DNA of 64,000 bases, from NCBI GenBank assembly GCA_902500995.1, contig CABVSR010000007.1, positions 110,878 to 174,877 of the forward strand. The letters are read 5' to 3'. A model generated the notes under the pieces. That model had not been told where the DNA came from, made no database searches, and saw only the letters and a program-made list of their open reading frames with translations. Both the position numbers and the translations under genes were made by a program. This DNA comes from an uncultured Nitrospira sp. GTDB lineage: Bacteria; Nitrospirota; Nitrospiria; Nitrospirales; Nitrospiraceae. This document shows positions 9,542 to 19,513 of the stretch, piece after piece; the stretch's first letter is position 1, and each line of letters begins with the position of its first letter.

Positions 9542-12067
9542 ATGCTGAAAGCAACTCCATTCTGGGCCTTGCCCGCGGACGACGTGCTGCGAACCTTGTC
9601 GGCCCGGCGAGCAGGGTTGACCACCGCAGAGGCTGACGCGCGGCAGATGATCTCTGCCACCACCCGACTCAGGCCAGAGCCGAATGGCCGACCGATACGG
9701 CAGCTGCTGGCGCAGTTTCGAAGTCCCATCGTGCTCATCCTACTGGTTGCCGCCGGCCTGTCGTTTTTTCTGGCCGAACGCGGCGACGCGCTGATTATCC
9801 TCGGCATCATTGTGGCCGGCGCCACGTTGAGCTTCTGGCAGGAGTATAGTGCCGCGCGTGCCGTTGCCGCGCTGCTCGCGCTGGTGCAGATCACGGCGCG
9901 CGCCTGGCGGGACGGGGAGTTGAGAGAGGTGCCGGCCGATCAGATCGTGCCGGGCGACATCATCGAACTGTCGGCCGGTTCGAGCCTCCCCGGCGACGCC
10001 TTGGTGCTGGAAGCAAAGGATTTGTTCGTCGATGAAGCGGCCCTGACTGGGGAGACCTATCCGGTCGAAAAATCAGTTGCAACGATCGCCGCCGACGCGC
10101 CGACCGCGAGACGCGCCAACAGCCTCTTTCTCGGCACCCATGTTGTCAGCGGGCAGGCCCGGGTCGTCGTCGTGGCGGTGGGAAAAGAGACGGAATTCGG
10201 CCGCCTCGCCCAGCGCATGGCGGCCAGGAAGCCCGAAACGGAATTCGAGCGGGGCGTGCGGCGATTCGGGTATCTGCTCCTCGAAGTGACGCTGCTGCTC
10301 GTCTTGGCGATTTTTGCGGTGAACGTCTATCTGGAGCGGCCGGTGCTCGAATCCTTCCTCTTCTCGATGGCGTTGGCGGTCGGACTGACGCCGCAATTGC
10401 TGCCGGCCATCATCAGCGTCAATCTCTCGCACGGCGCGAAGCGCATGGCCCGGCAGCACGTCGTGGTCAAGCGGCTGGCGGCCATCGAAAATTTCGGGAG
10501 CATGAATGTCTTGTGCTCGGACAAGACCGGGACCTTGACCGAAGGCTCCATGCGCCTCCATGCCGCGCTGGATCTCGACGGCCGGCCGAGCGAGCGGGTG
10601 TTGTTCCACGGGCATGTCAACGCGATGTTCGAAACCGGATTTCCCAACCCCTTGGATGAAGCCCTGCGGCGGCACCGCGCCTTCGATCTCTCCGACTATC
10701 GCAAGGTGGAAGAAGAGCCCTACGATTTTGTTCGCAAGCGGCTGTCCGTGCTGGTGGCTACGCCGCACGCCCATCTGCTGATTACCAAAGGCGCGGTCGA
10801 GAGCATGCTGGCAGTCTGTCACCACGCCGAGCAGAAGGACGGGACGTTGTTGTCGATGGACCTGGTACGCGAGTCGGTCCGGGAGCAGGTGCGCGGTCTC
10901 AGCAGCCAGGGGTTTCGCACGCTTGCGGTGGCCTGGCGGGATCTAGGCGCCATCGATCGCGTGTCAAAAGAACATGAAGCGGAGATGACGTTTCTGGGTT
11001 TGCTGGTGTTCGACGATCCTCCCAAGGCCGGCATGACCGACACGATTGCGCTGCTCCGCAAGCTGGGAGTGGCCTTCAAAATGGTGACGGGCGATCAGGC
11101 GTTGGTGGCGGCCCACGTGGGGCAACAGGTCGGCTTGGCGCATCCGCGGCTCGTGACCGGTCGCGATCTGCGCGGCATGAGCGATGAGGCGTTGCGCGCA
11201 CGGGCGAGTGAGGTGGACATTTTCGCGGAAATCGAGCCGAATCAGAAGGAACGCATCATCCGCGCGCTACGCGACTCGGGACACGTGGTCGGCTATCTCG
11301 GCGACGGCATCAACGACGCGCCTGCTCTCCACGCGGCGGATGTCGGGATTTCCGTCGATCGCGCCGTCGATGTCGCCAAGGAGGCGGCCGATCTGGTGTT
11401 GTTGCAACAGGACTTGAGTGTGCTGGCAGAAGGGGTCCGGGAGGGCCGGCGCACCTTCGCGAACACGCTCAAATATGTGTTCATGGCGACCAGCGCGAAC
11501 TTCGGCAATATGTTCAGCATGGCCGGCGCCTCCCTGTTTTTGCCCTTTCTCCCGTTACTGCCGAAACAGATTCTGCTGACGAATGTGCTGACTGACATTC
11601 CGGAAATGACGATTGCGACCGATCAGGTTGATCCTGAACTGATCGACCGGCCTCGAAGGTGGGATATTCCTTTCATCCGCCGATTCATGCTGACCTTCGG
11701 GTTGGTGAGTTCGTGCTTCGATTACCTCACGTTCGGGGTCTTGCTGCTGGCGCTGCATGCCACGACCGGCCAATTCCGGACGGGCTGGTTCGTCGAGTCC
11801 GTGCTGTCCGCGTCACTGATCGTGCTGGTGATTCGTACGCGCCGCCCCTGCCTGACCAGTCGCCCGTCCGGGCCATTGCTGCTCTCGACGTTGCTGGTGG
11901 TGCTTGTGACGATTGCGCTTCCCGTGACGCCGCTGGGCGCGTTTCTGGGACTGGAGCCGTTGCCGGCTGCCTTCTGGATGGCGCTGCTTGGAATCCTGCT
12001 GGCGTATGTCGCGGCGGCCGAACTGGCGAAGCAGGTGTTCTACCGGCAGGCGAACAATGGTCACTGA
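9542..12067 (+). CDS. mgtA: P-type ATPase, MgtA-like (type IIIB)
   Basis: This 841-residue cation ATPase has the actuator motif LTGE, phosphorylation motif DKTGTLTEG (Asp near residue 327), MVTGDQ and hinge motif GDGINDAPAL. The C-terminal segment SANFGNMFSMAGASLFLPFLP is the strongest reason for the MgtA/MgtB assignment; this subfamily imports Mg2+ into the cytoplasm. The gene starts 18 bp after the RND pump gene, so it is probably co-transcribed. Placing a Mg2+ importer in a metal-efflux operon is unusual. There is no room for an Mg2+ leader riboswitch. A different ion remains possible. Confidence 0.85.
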   Translation: MLKATPFWALPADDVLRTLSARRAGLTTAEADARQMISATTRLRPEPNGRPIRQLLAQFRSPIVLILLVAAGLSFFLAERGDALIILGIIVAGATLSFWQEYSAARAVAALLALVQITARAWRDGELREVPADQIVPGDIIELSAGSSLPGDALVLEAKDLFVDEAALTGETYPVEKSVATIAADAPTARRANSLFLGTHVVSGQARVVVVAVGKETEFGRLAQRMAARKPETEFERGVRRFGYLLLEVTLLLVLAIFAVNVYLERPVLESFLFSMALAVGLTPQLLPAIISVNLSHGAKRMARQHVVVKRLAAIENFGSMNVLCSDKTGTLTEGSMRLHAALDLDGRPSERVLFHGHVNAMFETGFPNPLDEALRRHRAFDLSDYRKVEEEPYDFVRKRLSVLVATPHAHLLITKGAVESMLAVCHHAEQKDGTLLSMDLVRESVREQVRGLSSQGFRTLAVAWRDLGAIDRVSKEHEAEMTFLGLLVFDDPPKAGMTDTIALLRKLGVAFKMVTGDQALVAAHVGQQVGLAHPRLVTGRDLRGMSDEALRARASEVDIFAEIEPNQKERIIRALRDSGHVVGYLGDGINDAPALHAADVGISVDRAVDVAKEAADLVLLQQDLSVLAEGVREGRRTFANTLKYVFMATSANFGNMFSMAGASLFLPFLPLLPKQILLTNVLTDIPEMTIATDQVDPELIDRPRRWDIPFIRRFMLTFGLVSSCFDYLTFGVLLLALHATTGQFRTGWFVESVLSASLIVLVIRTRRPCLTSRPSGPLLLSTLLVVLVTIALPVTPLGAFLGLEPLPAAFWMALLGILLAYVAAAELAKQVFYRQANNGH

Positions 12068-12127
12068 GCCGGCAGCTCCACTTCCGTAATTCCTACTCCT
12101 GCCGTGGCTCTGCAATCGATCATCTCC

Positions 12128-12155
12128 TTGACTGTGGATGATGATGTAGTACAAC
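12128..12155 (+). promoter_or_regulatory. Candidate sigma70 promoter for hybrid kinase
   Basis: TTGACT and TACAAC are separated by 16 bp, 53 bp before the kinase start codon. The match is reasonable but not strong. Confidence 0.3.
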
Positions 12156-12207
12156 CAAAGAAGCTCGTTCGCTCTGCTTCCACGCTCCACTCCGCACGAG
12201 GACGCCC

Positions 12208-13725
12208 ATGCCTGCTTCTCCGCACTCGCCCGACGCCCGCTCCTATGATCCGCAGGTGTTGCTGAACTCGCAGCCGGTCATTGTGACGGTGATCGACCCT
12301 GCCGACCATGCCGTGCAGTTCCAGAACCGGACCAGTCTCGGAACGTTCGGCGACATGGCCGCCTCCCGCTGCCATGACAAGATTGCCGGAAAGCCGAGTC
12401 CCTGTGAATTTTGCCGTATGCCCGACGCGTTGACCGGAGATGCGGTGGTTTCGGAACAGGTCGACATGCCGGACGGGCGGCGCCTGCTGTTCCATTGGGC
12501 CAAGGCGCCGACGCGGGACGGCCGCGTCCATGTCATCGAGACCATCATCGATCTGACGCAGCGCAAGCAGGATGAGCAAAGCCTACGGCAGTCGCAGAAG
12601 ATGGAGGCGCTGGGACGATTGGCCGCCGGCATCGCGCATGACTTCAATAATCTGCTCATGGTGGTCATCGGCCACGCGCACCGGGTCGCGCAGCAACTGG
12701 GATCGCATCCGCTGCACCACGAAGTTGAAATGATCGGGCAGGCCGGCAGCCGGGCCGCGGCGTTGACGAAGAAGTTGCTGACCTTCAGCCGGCGGCAGGT
12801 GTTGGAGCAGCGGGACGTGCCGCTCAATACGTTAATTCGCGACATGGAAGATATCTTGCGGCGGCTGATCGGCGAACAGATTCAGACGGTCATTGTGGTG
12901 AATCCCCAGGCCGGGCATGTCCTTGGCGATCCGGTGCAAATTGAGCAGGTCTTGTTGAATCTCGCCCTGAATGCCCGCGACGCCATGGCGGAAGGGGGTA
13001 TTTTGACAATCGAAACGGGCAATGCCGATTTGGATGGGGAGTATGCGCGCACGCACCCCGGCGCGATCCCCGGCCCCTACGTCACCCTGGCAGTCGAAGA
13101 TACAGGGTGCGGGATCGATGCCGAAACCCTCTCCCACATTTTCGAGCCGTTTTTTACCACGAAGGGATTCGAGAAGGGCACGGGATTGGGGTTGGCGACC
13201 GTCTATGGCATCGTGAAGGAAAGCCGCGGATACATCGAGGTGACGAGCCAGCCGGGACGAGGCTCGCGCTTTACGGTGATGTTGCCGCGCGTGCAGTCGC
13301 AAACCTCGGACGGCGAACAGGTGGTGATCCCGGCGCGCGTCCCGGCGCCTTCAGCGACCATTCTCCTGGTGGAAGACGATGAGGGGATTCGGCGTCTTGT
13401 GACGGCCGTGCTGCGGGATCAAGGTTATGAAGTCCTGGCGGCGGCCGACGGCGTCGAGGCGCTCCAGATGTTGCAGGTACGGAAGGGCGGCTGCGACCTG
13501 TTGATTACCGATGTGATCCTCCCGCGCATGAAGGCCTCTGTGTTGGCGCAGGGGGCGAGGACGATGTTTCCCTCGATCAAAGTCCTCTATATCTCCGGCT
13601 ATGCCGGAGACATGCTGGCGTCCCATGGGGTGGATGCGCAGGGTGCCTACCTGCAAAAACCATTTCTCCCTCAGGCCATCATCGACAAAGTCGCTGAATT
13701 GATCCCGGCCGTTTCTCCGCGATAA
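12208..13725 (+). CDS. Soluble PAS hybrid histidine kinase with receiver domain
   Basis: The 505-residue protein has no membrane segment. Order: PAS-like sensor (~15-120), dimerisation/phosphoacceptor domain with H-box GIAHDFNN (His near 144), HATPase with N-box LNARDA, DTGCG and GTGLGLATVYG, and a C-terminal receiver starting near 383 (ILLVEDDEG) with phosphoacceptor Asp near 434 (LLITDVILP) and the conserved Lys in LQKPF. The PAS domain carries a Cys cluster (CHDKI...PCEFC), as in many cytosolic redox or ligand sensors. No separate response regulator is adjacent. GAGGA precedes the ATG. Confidence 0.88.
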   Translation: MPASPHSPDARSYDPQVLLNSQPVIVTVIDPADHAVQFQNRTSLGTFGDMAASRCHDKIAGKPSPCEFCRMPDALTGDAVVSEQVDMPDGRRLLFHWAKAPTRDGRVHVIETIIDLTQRKQDEQSLRQSQKMEALGRLAAGIAHDFNNLLMVVIGHAHRVAQQLGSHPLHHEVEMIGQAGSRAAALTKKLLTFSRRQVLEQRDVPLNTLIRDMEDILRRLIGEQIQTVIVVNPQAGHVLGDPVQIEQVLLNLALNARDAMAEGGILTIETGNADLDGEYARTHPGAIPGPYVTLAVEDTGCGIDAETLSHIFEPFFTTKGFEKGTGLGLATVYGIVKESRGYIEVTSQPGRGSRFTVMLPRVQSQTSDGEQVVIPARVPAPSATILLVEDDEGIRRLVTAVLRDQGYEVLAAADGVEALQMLQVRKGGCDLLITDVILPRMKASVLAQGARTMFPSIKVLYISGYAGDMLASHGVDAQGAYLQKPFLPQAIIDKVAELIPAVSPR

Positions 13726-13808
13726 ACATCTTCACGCGGTGCGCCTGCTATGATCGAATCCCATCCGGCTCGCGTCCGGGTGGCCTGCTTCGGGAGCCGG
13801 GGAGAGAC

Positions 13809-14177
13809 TTATTGCCAGGAGACGCCGGGAAGCGAGATGACGCGTTCTGTTTCGGCCGTCGATTGTGCGTCAAGAAGCAGGTCGTAGACCAGTTTCACGC
13901 GGCTCCGCACCTCTGCCGAGAGCGCCAGGAATTCCACGCCGAAGGCCTCATTGCTGGTCCAGGTGACGACGGCGGGTTTGATCTCGATGGGGTCGAGGCG
14001 ATCGGGCAGCGAGATCCGCAGCGTCAACCGCATCCCGCAGTGCACCTTCGCGCCGGTCTGTTGAATCTTACATCCGCCGGGAGAAAAATCCCGCACCACG
14101 CCCTGGCTGCTCCCCTTGGGACTCAGCACATCGATCGGTCGATTCATCTCCACTCGTACGTTCTTACGTTTTGCCAT
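13809..14177 (-). CDS. PilZ-domain protein, predicted c-di-GMP receptor
   Basis: A stand-alone 122-residue PilZ domain. Both ligand motifs are visible: RxxxR near the N-terminus (RKNVR) and DxSxxG (DFSPGG), with the following beta-barrel strands ending in AFGVEFLAL. Intact motifs suggest real cyclic-di-GMP binding. The output partner is unknown. The next gene on the same strand is a TPR protein whose stop lies 45 bp further along (higher coordinate), so the two may share a transcript with the TPR gene first. Confidence 0.85.
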   Translation of the reverse strand: MAKRKNVRVEMNRPIDVLSPKGSSQGVVRDFSPGGCKIQQTGAKVHCGMRLTLRISLPDRLDPIEIKPAVVTWTSNEAFGVEFLALSAEVRSRVKLVYDLLLDAQSTAETERVISLPGVSWQ

Positions 14178-14222
14178 CCCTCGGTCCTTCCATGATCGGC
14201 TGGTCTGCTTGGTCCACGCGGT

Positions 14223-15212
14223 TTAAATGGCGGGCTGCATGAGCGATTCCGTGAGGGTGCGAAATGCAGGATCCAGCATGAGTCGCCTGAAGGACACATC
14301 CTGCCTGGGGTCCGGTATCGGATCTCGCTCCGGGCTCCGGCGAAAGTGCAGGAAGGCGGCGTGGAGCGCTTGCATGGCTCCGTCTCGTTCGTTCATTCCG
14401 GCATAGGTGCGGGCGAGATCGTAGTGAAACAACGGATTCCCCGGGTCTTGCGACAGTCCATACTCGATCGTCGCTTTGGCGCGCGCCAGGTCGCCGGTTG
14501 TGGCATAGGCAATGCCCAGGTTGTGGACGAGCACACGCCAGAGGGACCTGTCCAGGACAGGATGCATTCGTTCGAGGGCGATGGCCTGTTCGTAATGCGA
14601 GATGGCTTGATTGAATTGTCTCCGCAGATAGGGCGCGCTGCCTGCTCGAAAATGATCCAGGCTGCCGGCCGTAGGCGCCGGTACGATGGTGAGGCTCCTC
14701 AGCAGGTTGCGTAGCGTCGGCTCGCCTCCGGTGTTCGAAACGGGTTGTGAAAGATGGATGTCGGCGTACACGTTTTCCTTGCTCATGCAGGCGAAGAGGT
14801 GTCGTTGATCCGGCCGCCCGCCGCCGGTCTCGTCCAAGAGCAGTTCGAAGAGAGGTTGTTGTTGTATCTCGCTGCGTGCGGGGGCTGCCGGGTGAGTCGC
14901 TGCAACCGTCTGTGCGATGCGGCTCAGATGCGTGAGGCAGCCCTGCTCCGTGGCCTGACCGGAGACTGCTTCCAGCGTGATCGAGACGTGTAGACCGGTG
15001 GCGTCCTCTGTGGCGAGGAAGTAGCGGCGGCTGTCGGGCTTGACGCCATCTGCCTGAACACGGAACCCGGTGGTATCGAGACTCACGGCCCAGGTCTTGT
15101 CGATGAGGGCGATGTTCGCCCGGGGTGCAGTTTCTTCGGCCAGAGCGGCTCCGGCCGCCAGCAGTGTGATGCCGAGTACCGGGGCAAGCAGCACGGTGGT
15201 CGATGGTGGCAT
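14223..15212 (-). CDS. Exported TPR-repeat protein
   Basis: The 329-residue protein starts with a signal peptide (hydrophobic core LLAPVLGITLLAAGAALA, cleavage near ALA-EE). Residues ~30-180 form an unassigned beta-rich domain (YFLATEDATGLHVSITLE). From ~190 onwards there are tetratricopeptide repeats: YLRRQFNQAISHYEQAIAL, HNLGIAYATTGDLARAKATI and HYDLARTYAGMNERDGAMQAL. TPRs usually mediate protein contacts, here in the periplasm. No specific function can be assigned. Downstream on the same strand lies the PilZ gene. Confidence 0.75.
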   Translation of the reverse strand: MPPSTTVLLAPVLGITLLAAGAALAEETAPRANIALIDKTWAVSLDTTGFRVQADGVKPDSRRYFLATEDATGLHVSITLEAVSGQATEQGCLTHLSRIAQTVAATHPAAPARSEIQQQPLFELLLDETGGGRPDQRHLFACMSKENVYADIHLSQPVSNTGGEPTLRNLLRSLTIVPAPTAGSLDHFRAGSAPYLRRQFNQAISHYEQAIALERMHPVLDRSLWRVLVHNLGIAYATTGDLARAKATIEYGLSQDPGNPLFHYDLARTYAGMNERDGAMQALHAAFLHFRRSPERDPIPDPRQDVSFRRLMLDPAFRTLTESLMQPAI

Positions 15213-15448
15213 TCCCGCTCCTTGTCTTCGTCTCTCTGATGGCTGACCGCAGCCTCGTCACCGTAGTCTAACGTTCAGTCATCTGCGGCCCAAGCAAAAG
15301 TCGGAAACCGGCGGCCTGTGAGGGCGATTGGTCGGCAAGCACCGGCCGTGAAAGGCGGTCGCCCGTGAGCCGGCGTTGCATAGTTTCAGAGAAGTCTGTA
15401 TCCCTATCCTGAACAAGGAGCCGACGATTCCTTCCAGCGAGGCATGTC

Positions 15449-16066
15449 ATGTTCGAACGATGGATCAAGCAGCCAGGTAGCGGGCGCCGGGCCGGTGGGC
15501 GGATGCGACAGGCCCTCCGAATTGTTATGCTGGCGGTGATCGGGCATACGGCCGGGCAGGCTGAAGCGGTGGTGCGCGTGTTACCGGAAATGACCGTGAC
15601 GCGCGAGAGTGGAACGATCACGGGCGCCAAGGCGGTTCGTGCCGATCCCACGCTGCGCGAGGTGTTGGCTGCCTTCGAGCGCGCGGAGCGCGCGTTGGAG
15701 AAACAGGACCTGCCGGCGCTCATGCAGTTTTATGCGCCGGGCTACAATTATCACGGCTTGCATGTGGACGACGTGGAACGAATCTGGGGCGAGGTGTTCG
15801 AGCATTATCGCGCGTTATCCTCGACCCATCTGTTTTCGGGGATGAAGATCGTGCAGGCGGAAGATGGCCCGCGCGTCGAGTTGACCTGCACCGGTGGCCT
15901 GTATGGGGCGGAGGCGCAGTCAGGCGCGCGCGTCACATTGGATAGCTGGTTTCAGGAGGTACATTACCTGGTGCGGGATAAGCAGGGGTGGCGGTTTCTT
16001 GGCAATCGAGGTGACGCGCCGCGCTCCGCGCCCTTTTCTTCTTCCCCGCACCATCCGCTCTTCTAG
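15449..16066 (+). CDS. Exported protein with NTF2/SnoaL-like domain
   Basis: The 205-residue product begins at an ATG with GCGAGG upstream. After ~18 polar residues there is a hydrophobic segment ending near QAEA, probably a signal peptide; a second ATG at 15503 would place it right at the N-terminus. Residues ~75-190 have the pattern of an NTF2-like cone fold: a helix (LREVLAAFERAERALEKQDLPALMQFYAP), then strands ending in a C-terminal VHYLVRDKQGWRFLGN. Such domains bind small ligands or serve as periplasmic modules. No catalytic residues can be assigned. Confidence 0.65.
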   Translation: MFERWIKQPGSGRRAGGRMRQALRIVMLAVIGHTAGQAEAVVRVLPEMTVTRESGTITGAKAVRADPTLREVLAAFERAERALEKQDLPALMQFYAPGYNYHGLHVDDVERIWGEVFEHYRALSSTHLFSGMKIVQAEDGPRVELTCTGGLYGAEAQSGARVTLDSWFQEVHYLVRDKQGWRFLGNRGDAPRSAPFSSSPHHPLF

Positions 16067-16084
16067 CTGGAACGGTCTTCGCGG

Positions 16085-16537
16085 TCAGGCGGCAGCCGCG
16101 GAAGCCGCCGTGTCGGCGCTGCTGAGCAGCTTCTTGACGCTGGCATGGGCGAGCACGACATCGGGGGTCCGCTGCAAGGCTTCGTAGTAGCTGCGTTCGA
16201 ACCCATCGCCTTCTTCGGACGGGCGCAGCATATGGCGCGCTTCCAGCAGCAAGTCCTGCGCGGCTTCGATCGTGGTGTCCTCGTGATCTTCCAGTACGAC
16301 ATCGATCCGAACGACGAGATGCGACAAGGGATGGAGCCAGGCGAACCAGGGGTCGTTCATGACCAGCTGCAGCAGCTGCCCGGCCGAGGAAATGCGTCCA
16401 TAAATGCGTTCATAGGTGAGCTGCTCGGACACGATCAACGACTTGTGCAGGCCGAGCAGGCCATGGCGAAGGTCTTTCAGGCTGCGGCGAAGGTTGTCCG
16501 GGAGCGGATTCGACGACGACCAGGAGGAACGAGTCAT
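16085..16537 (-). CDS. Conserved-looking helical protein of unknown function
   Basis: The gene encodes 150 residues, predicted mainly helical, with no signal peptide or membrane segment. The middle reads like a four-helix bundle (LRRSLKDLRHGLLGLHKSL, SAGQLLQLVMNDPWFAWLHPLSHLVVRID, TTIEAAQDLLLEARHML). The tail is Ala-rich. I do not recognise the family. It converges with the NTF2-like gene and lies divergent from the calcium-type ATPase. Coding is supported by length and codon pattern only. Confidence 0.6.
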   Translation of the reverse strand: MTRSSWSSSNPLPDNLRRSLKDLRHGLLGLHKSLIVSEQLTYERIYGRISSAGQLLQLVMNDPWFAWLHPLSHLVVRIDVVLEDHEDTTIEAAQDLLLEARHMLRPSEEGDGFERSYYEALQRTPDVVLAHASVKKLLSSADTAASAAAA

Positions 16538-16792
16538 AGATCACCCATGCTACGCAATCCACAGCTTCAAGCGACGGCCGTTCCTACCACAGGAATGATG
16601 CCCCTTGCGGGCCACGCTCCGTCCTTCGTGGATACTGTATCGGATGGTTGGGCGCCGGGATTGAGTGGTGGGAGGGTGAGCGTGCGAAACTTCCCCCTGC
16701 CCCGTCGCCGTGACCTACTGAAGGCCGCCGCTGTCGAAGGGACTTGTCCTTAGGGAATCGGCCCGCGAAGAGAACCGGGTGAGAACGGAAAC

Positions 16793-19513
16793 ATGGCCGA
16801 CACGCAACAGCCACAGCAGTCCCGGTGGTATGCGCGATCCACGGAGGAGATCGGCCGCGAGCTTGGTGTCGCCCCTGAGCAAGGGCTGACCGAAGAGGAG
16901 GCGGCGCACCGGCTGGCCGCCCATGGACGCAACGAGCTGCCTGAAGCTCCTCCGCCGTCGCCCTGGCGTATTCTGGGCGCGCAATTCAGCAGCCTGATTA
17001 TCTGGGTGCTGGCGGGGGCCGCCCTGGTCTCTGGGCTACTGGGCGAATGGATCGATGCCGGCGCCATCCTCGCCATCGTGCTGCTGAACGGGTTGCTGGG
17101 ATTTGCGCAGGAATACCGGGCGGAACGGTCGCTGGCTGCGCTCAAGACCATGGCGGTGACCCACGCCCGTGTGGTGCGTGGGGGCGCGCGGCGAACCCTG
17201 TCGTCCACGGAGCTGGTCCCCGGCGACATCATCGATGTGGAGGCGGGGGACCATGTTCCCGCGGATGCGCGGCTGATCCACGCCGCCGCCTTTCGCACGC
17301 AGGAAGCGGCGTTGACCGGGGAGTCGACGCCTGTCGAAAAATCCAGCCCGCCGTTGCCCGGCAGCGACCTGCCGCTGGCTGATCAACGCAACATGCTGTT
17401 CATGGGCACGACGGTCACCGGGGGTAAGGGGCGCGCCCTCATCGTCGCCACGGGCAGTCACACGGAACTGGGGCGCATCGCGACTTTGATGACCGCGGCG
17501 CCGATCGAGCCGACCCCGCTTCAGCGTCGATTAGAGCAGTTCGGCCATGTGCTGCTGTGGCTCTCGCTCGCCATCGTGATGGTGGTCTTCGGGCTGGGTC
17601 TGTGGCGCGGCGAACCGCTGTTCGACATGTTTTTGACGGCCGTGAGTCTGGCCGTGGCGGCCATCCCCGAAGGGCTCCCGGCCATTGTCACGACGACGTT
17701 GGCCCTGGGCGTGATGCGGATGGTGAAGCGGCATGCGTTGATCCGCCGGCTGCCGGCCGTTGAAACGCTGGGCGCGGCGACCGTGATCTGCACGGATAAG
17801 ACCGGCACCTTGACGAAGAATCAAATGACGGTCACCAGCCTGGCCGTCGAGGGCCTTGTCTGCGAGGTCACCGGCGACGGCTATGCGCCGGAAGGTGAGA
17901 TCCTCGGCGGCGATTGCCGCACAGGAGCTTTGCGCGATCTGTTGTGGAGCGCCCTGCTCTGCAACGGCTCGTCGCTCCGACAGTCAGACGGCACCTGGAC
18001 GGTCGTGGGCGATCCCACGGAAGGGGCCCTGCTGGTGGCGGGCGGCAAGGCCGGATGGCGGAAAGAAGAACTCGAAGGGGCGCATCCGCTGCTGGGAGAA
18101 ATCCCGTTCGACTCCGAACGCAAGATGATGACCATGGTGCGGCGATCGGATGGCTGCGCCGTGGCCTATGTGAAGGGGGCACCCGATGTTTTGCTCGGGC
18201 GATGCAGTGCGTACATGACAAGGGCAGGGAAGGTCGAGCCCTTTTCCGATTCGGCGCGCCACTCGATGTTGTCGGTGAATCAGCAATTCGCCCAGCAGGC
18301 CCTCCGGGTCGTGGCGTTGGCCAGGCGGGTGCTCGATCCGGAGCCGGGAGCGTTCGAGTCAGAGAAGATCGAGCGCGACTTAGTGTTCCTGGGCTTGGCG
18401 GCGATGAAAGACCCGTTACGCGCCGAGGCTAAACAGGCGGTCGACCGTTGCCGATCGGCGGGCATCAAGACCGTGATGATCACCGGCGACCACAAGGAGA
18501 CGGCCTTGGCCATCGGGCGCGAGGCAGGCTTCGCGAGCGCACCGGCGCAGGCCCTGTCCGGCCTCGAGCTGAATGGATTGAGCGACGCGGAACTGTCTGC
18601 CCGTGTGCGCGACCTGTCCATCTACGCGCGGGTGTCGGCCGAACACAAGCTCCGCATCGTCCGGGCCTGGCGCGCGCAAGGGGCGGTGGTGGCGATGACG
18701 GGCGACGGCGTGAATGATGCGCCGGCGGTACGGGAAGCGGATATCGGGATCGCCATGGGCATGACGGGGACGGATGTCACGAAGGATGCGTCGGATATGG
18801 TCGTGACCGACGACAACTTTGCGTCCATCGCCGCGGCGGTCGAAGAGGGCCGGAGCATTTACGACAACATCCGCAAGTCGGTGCACTATTTGCTGTCGTG
18901 CAATCTGAGCGAAGTGCTGGTGATGCTGGGAAGTACCTTGTTGGGCTGGCCCTTGCCGCTGCTGCCGATCCATATTCTCTGGATCAACCTGGTCACCGAC
19001 GGATTTCCCGCGCTGGCCCTGGCCGTCGATCCCAAAGACCCCGATGTGATGAAGCGCCCGCCCCGTGACCCGCAGGCGCCGCTCCTGGATCGTCAGCGAT
19101 TCGTGACGGTTTGTGTGCAAGGCGCGGTGATGGCGGCGGCGGCCTTGGCGGTATTCGGGAGTGCCCTCTCCATCATGCATGACGACGTGACGTTCGCGCG
19201 CTCGATGACGTTTACGACGTTGGTGCTGATTCAGTTCCTCCACGCGTTCACCTGCCGCCATGACCGGTTTTCGCTGTTTCAGATCGGAGTGACCACGAAT
19301 CGAGCGCTGGTGGCTGCCGTGTTGGTCTCGGCGCTGTTACAGGCAGGGATCATGCTGAGCCCTTGGGGGCAGGAGATTTTTCGCGTGGTGCCCTTGCGGG
19401 CCGATGAATGGTGGCTGGTCGCGGGGTTCGGCCTGCTGCCCTTTGTCGCGATAGAACTGTGGAAAGCCTGGAGCCGGGCACGAAACGGGCTGCCGGGCGG
19501 GTCTAGGGCGTAA
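16793..19513 (+). CDS. P-type Ca2+/cation ATPase (type II)
   Basis: The 906-residue enzyme contains, in order, an N-terminal cation-ATPase domain, the actuator motif LTGES, TM4 with [32 protein letters not shown] (phosphorylated Asp near residue 335), [19 protein letters not shown] and TM6 with [15 protein letters not shown]. The PEGLP Glu and the TM6 Asn/Asp match Ca2+-site II ligands of SERCA/PMR1-like pumps, so calcium export is most likely, though Mn2+ is possible. The last 11 bp overlap the convergent phosphoesterase gene. Confidence 0.85.
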   Translation: MADTQQPQQSRWYARSTEEIGRELGVAPEQGLTEEEAAHRLAAHGRNELPEAPPPSPWRILGAQFSSLIIWVLAGAALVSGLLGEWIDAGAILAIVLLNGLLGFAQEYRAERSLAALKTMAVTHARVVRGGARRTLSSTELVPGDIIDVEAGDHVPADARLIHAAAFRTQEAALTGESTPVEKSSPPLPGSDLPLADQRNMLFMGTTVTGGKGRALIVATGSHTELGRIATLMTAAPIEPTPLQRRLEQFGHVLLWLSLAIVMVVFGLGLWRGEPLFDMFLTAVSLAVAAIPEGLPAIVTTTLALGVMRMVKRHALIRRLPAVETLGAATVICTDKTGTLTKNQMTVTSLAVEGLVCEVTGDGYAPEGEILGGDCRTGALRDLLWSALLCNGSSLRQSDGTWTVVGDPTEGALLVAGGKAGWRKEELEGAHPLLGEIPFDSERKMMTMVRRSDGCAVAYVKGAPDVLLGRCSAYMTRAGKVEPFSDSARHSMLSVNQQFAQQALRVVALARRVLDPEPGAFESEKIERDLVFLGLAAMKDPLRAEAKQAVDRCRSAGIKTVMITGDHKETALAIGREAGFASAPAQALSGLELNGLSDAELSARVRDLSIYARVSAEHKLRIVRAWRAQGAVVAMTGDGVNDAPAVREADIGIAMGMTGTDVTKDASDMVVTDDNFASIAAAVEEGRSIYDNIRKSVHYLLSCNLSEVLVMLGSTLLGWPLPLLPIHILWINLVTDGFPALALAVDPKDPDVMKRPPRDPQAPLLDRQRFVTVCVQGAVMAAAALAVFGSALSIMHDDVTFARSMTFTTLVLIQFLHAFTCRHDRFSLFQIGVTTNRALVAAVLVSALLQAGIMLSPWGQEIFRVVPLRADEWWLVAGFGLLPFVAIELWKAWSRARNGLPGGSRA

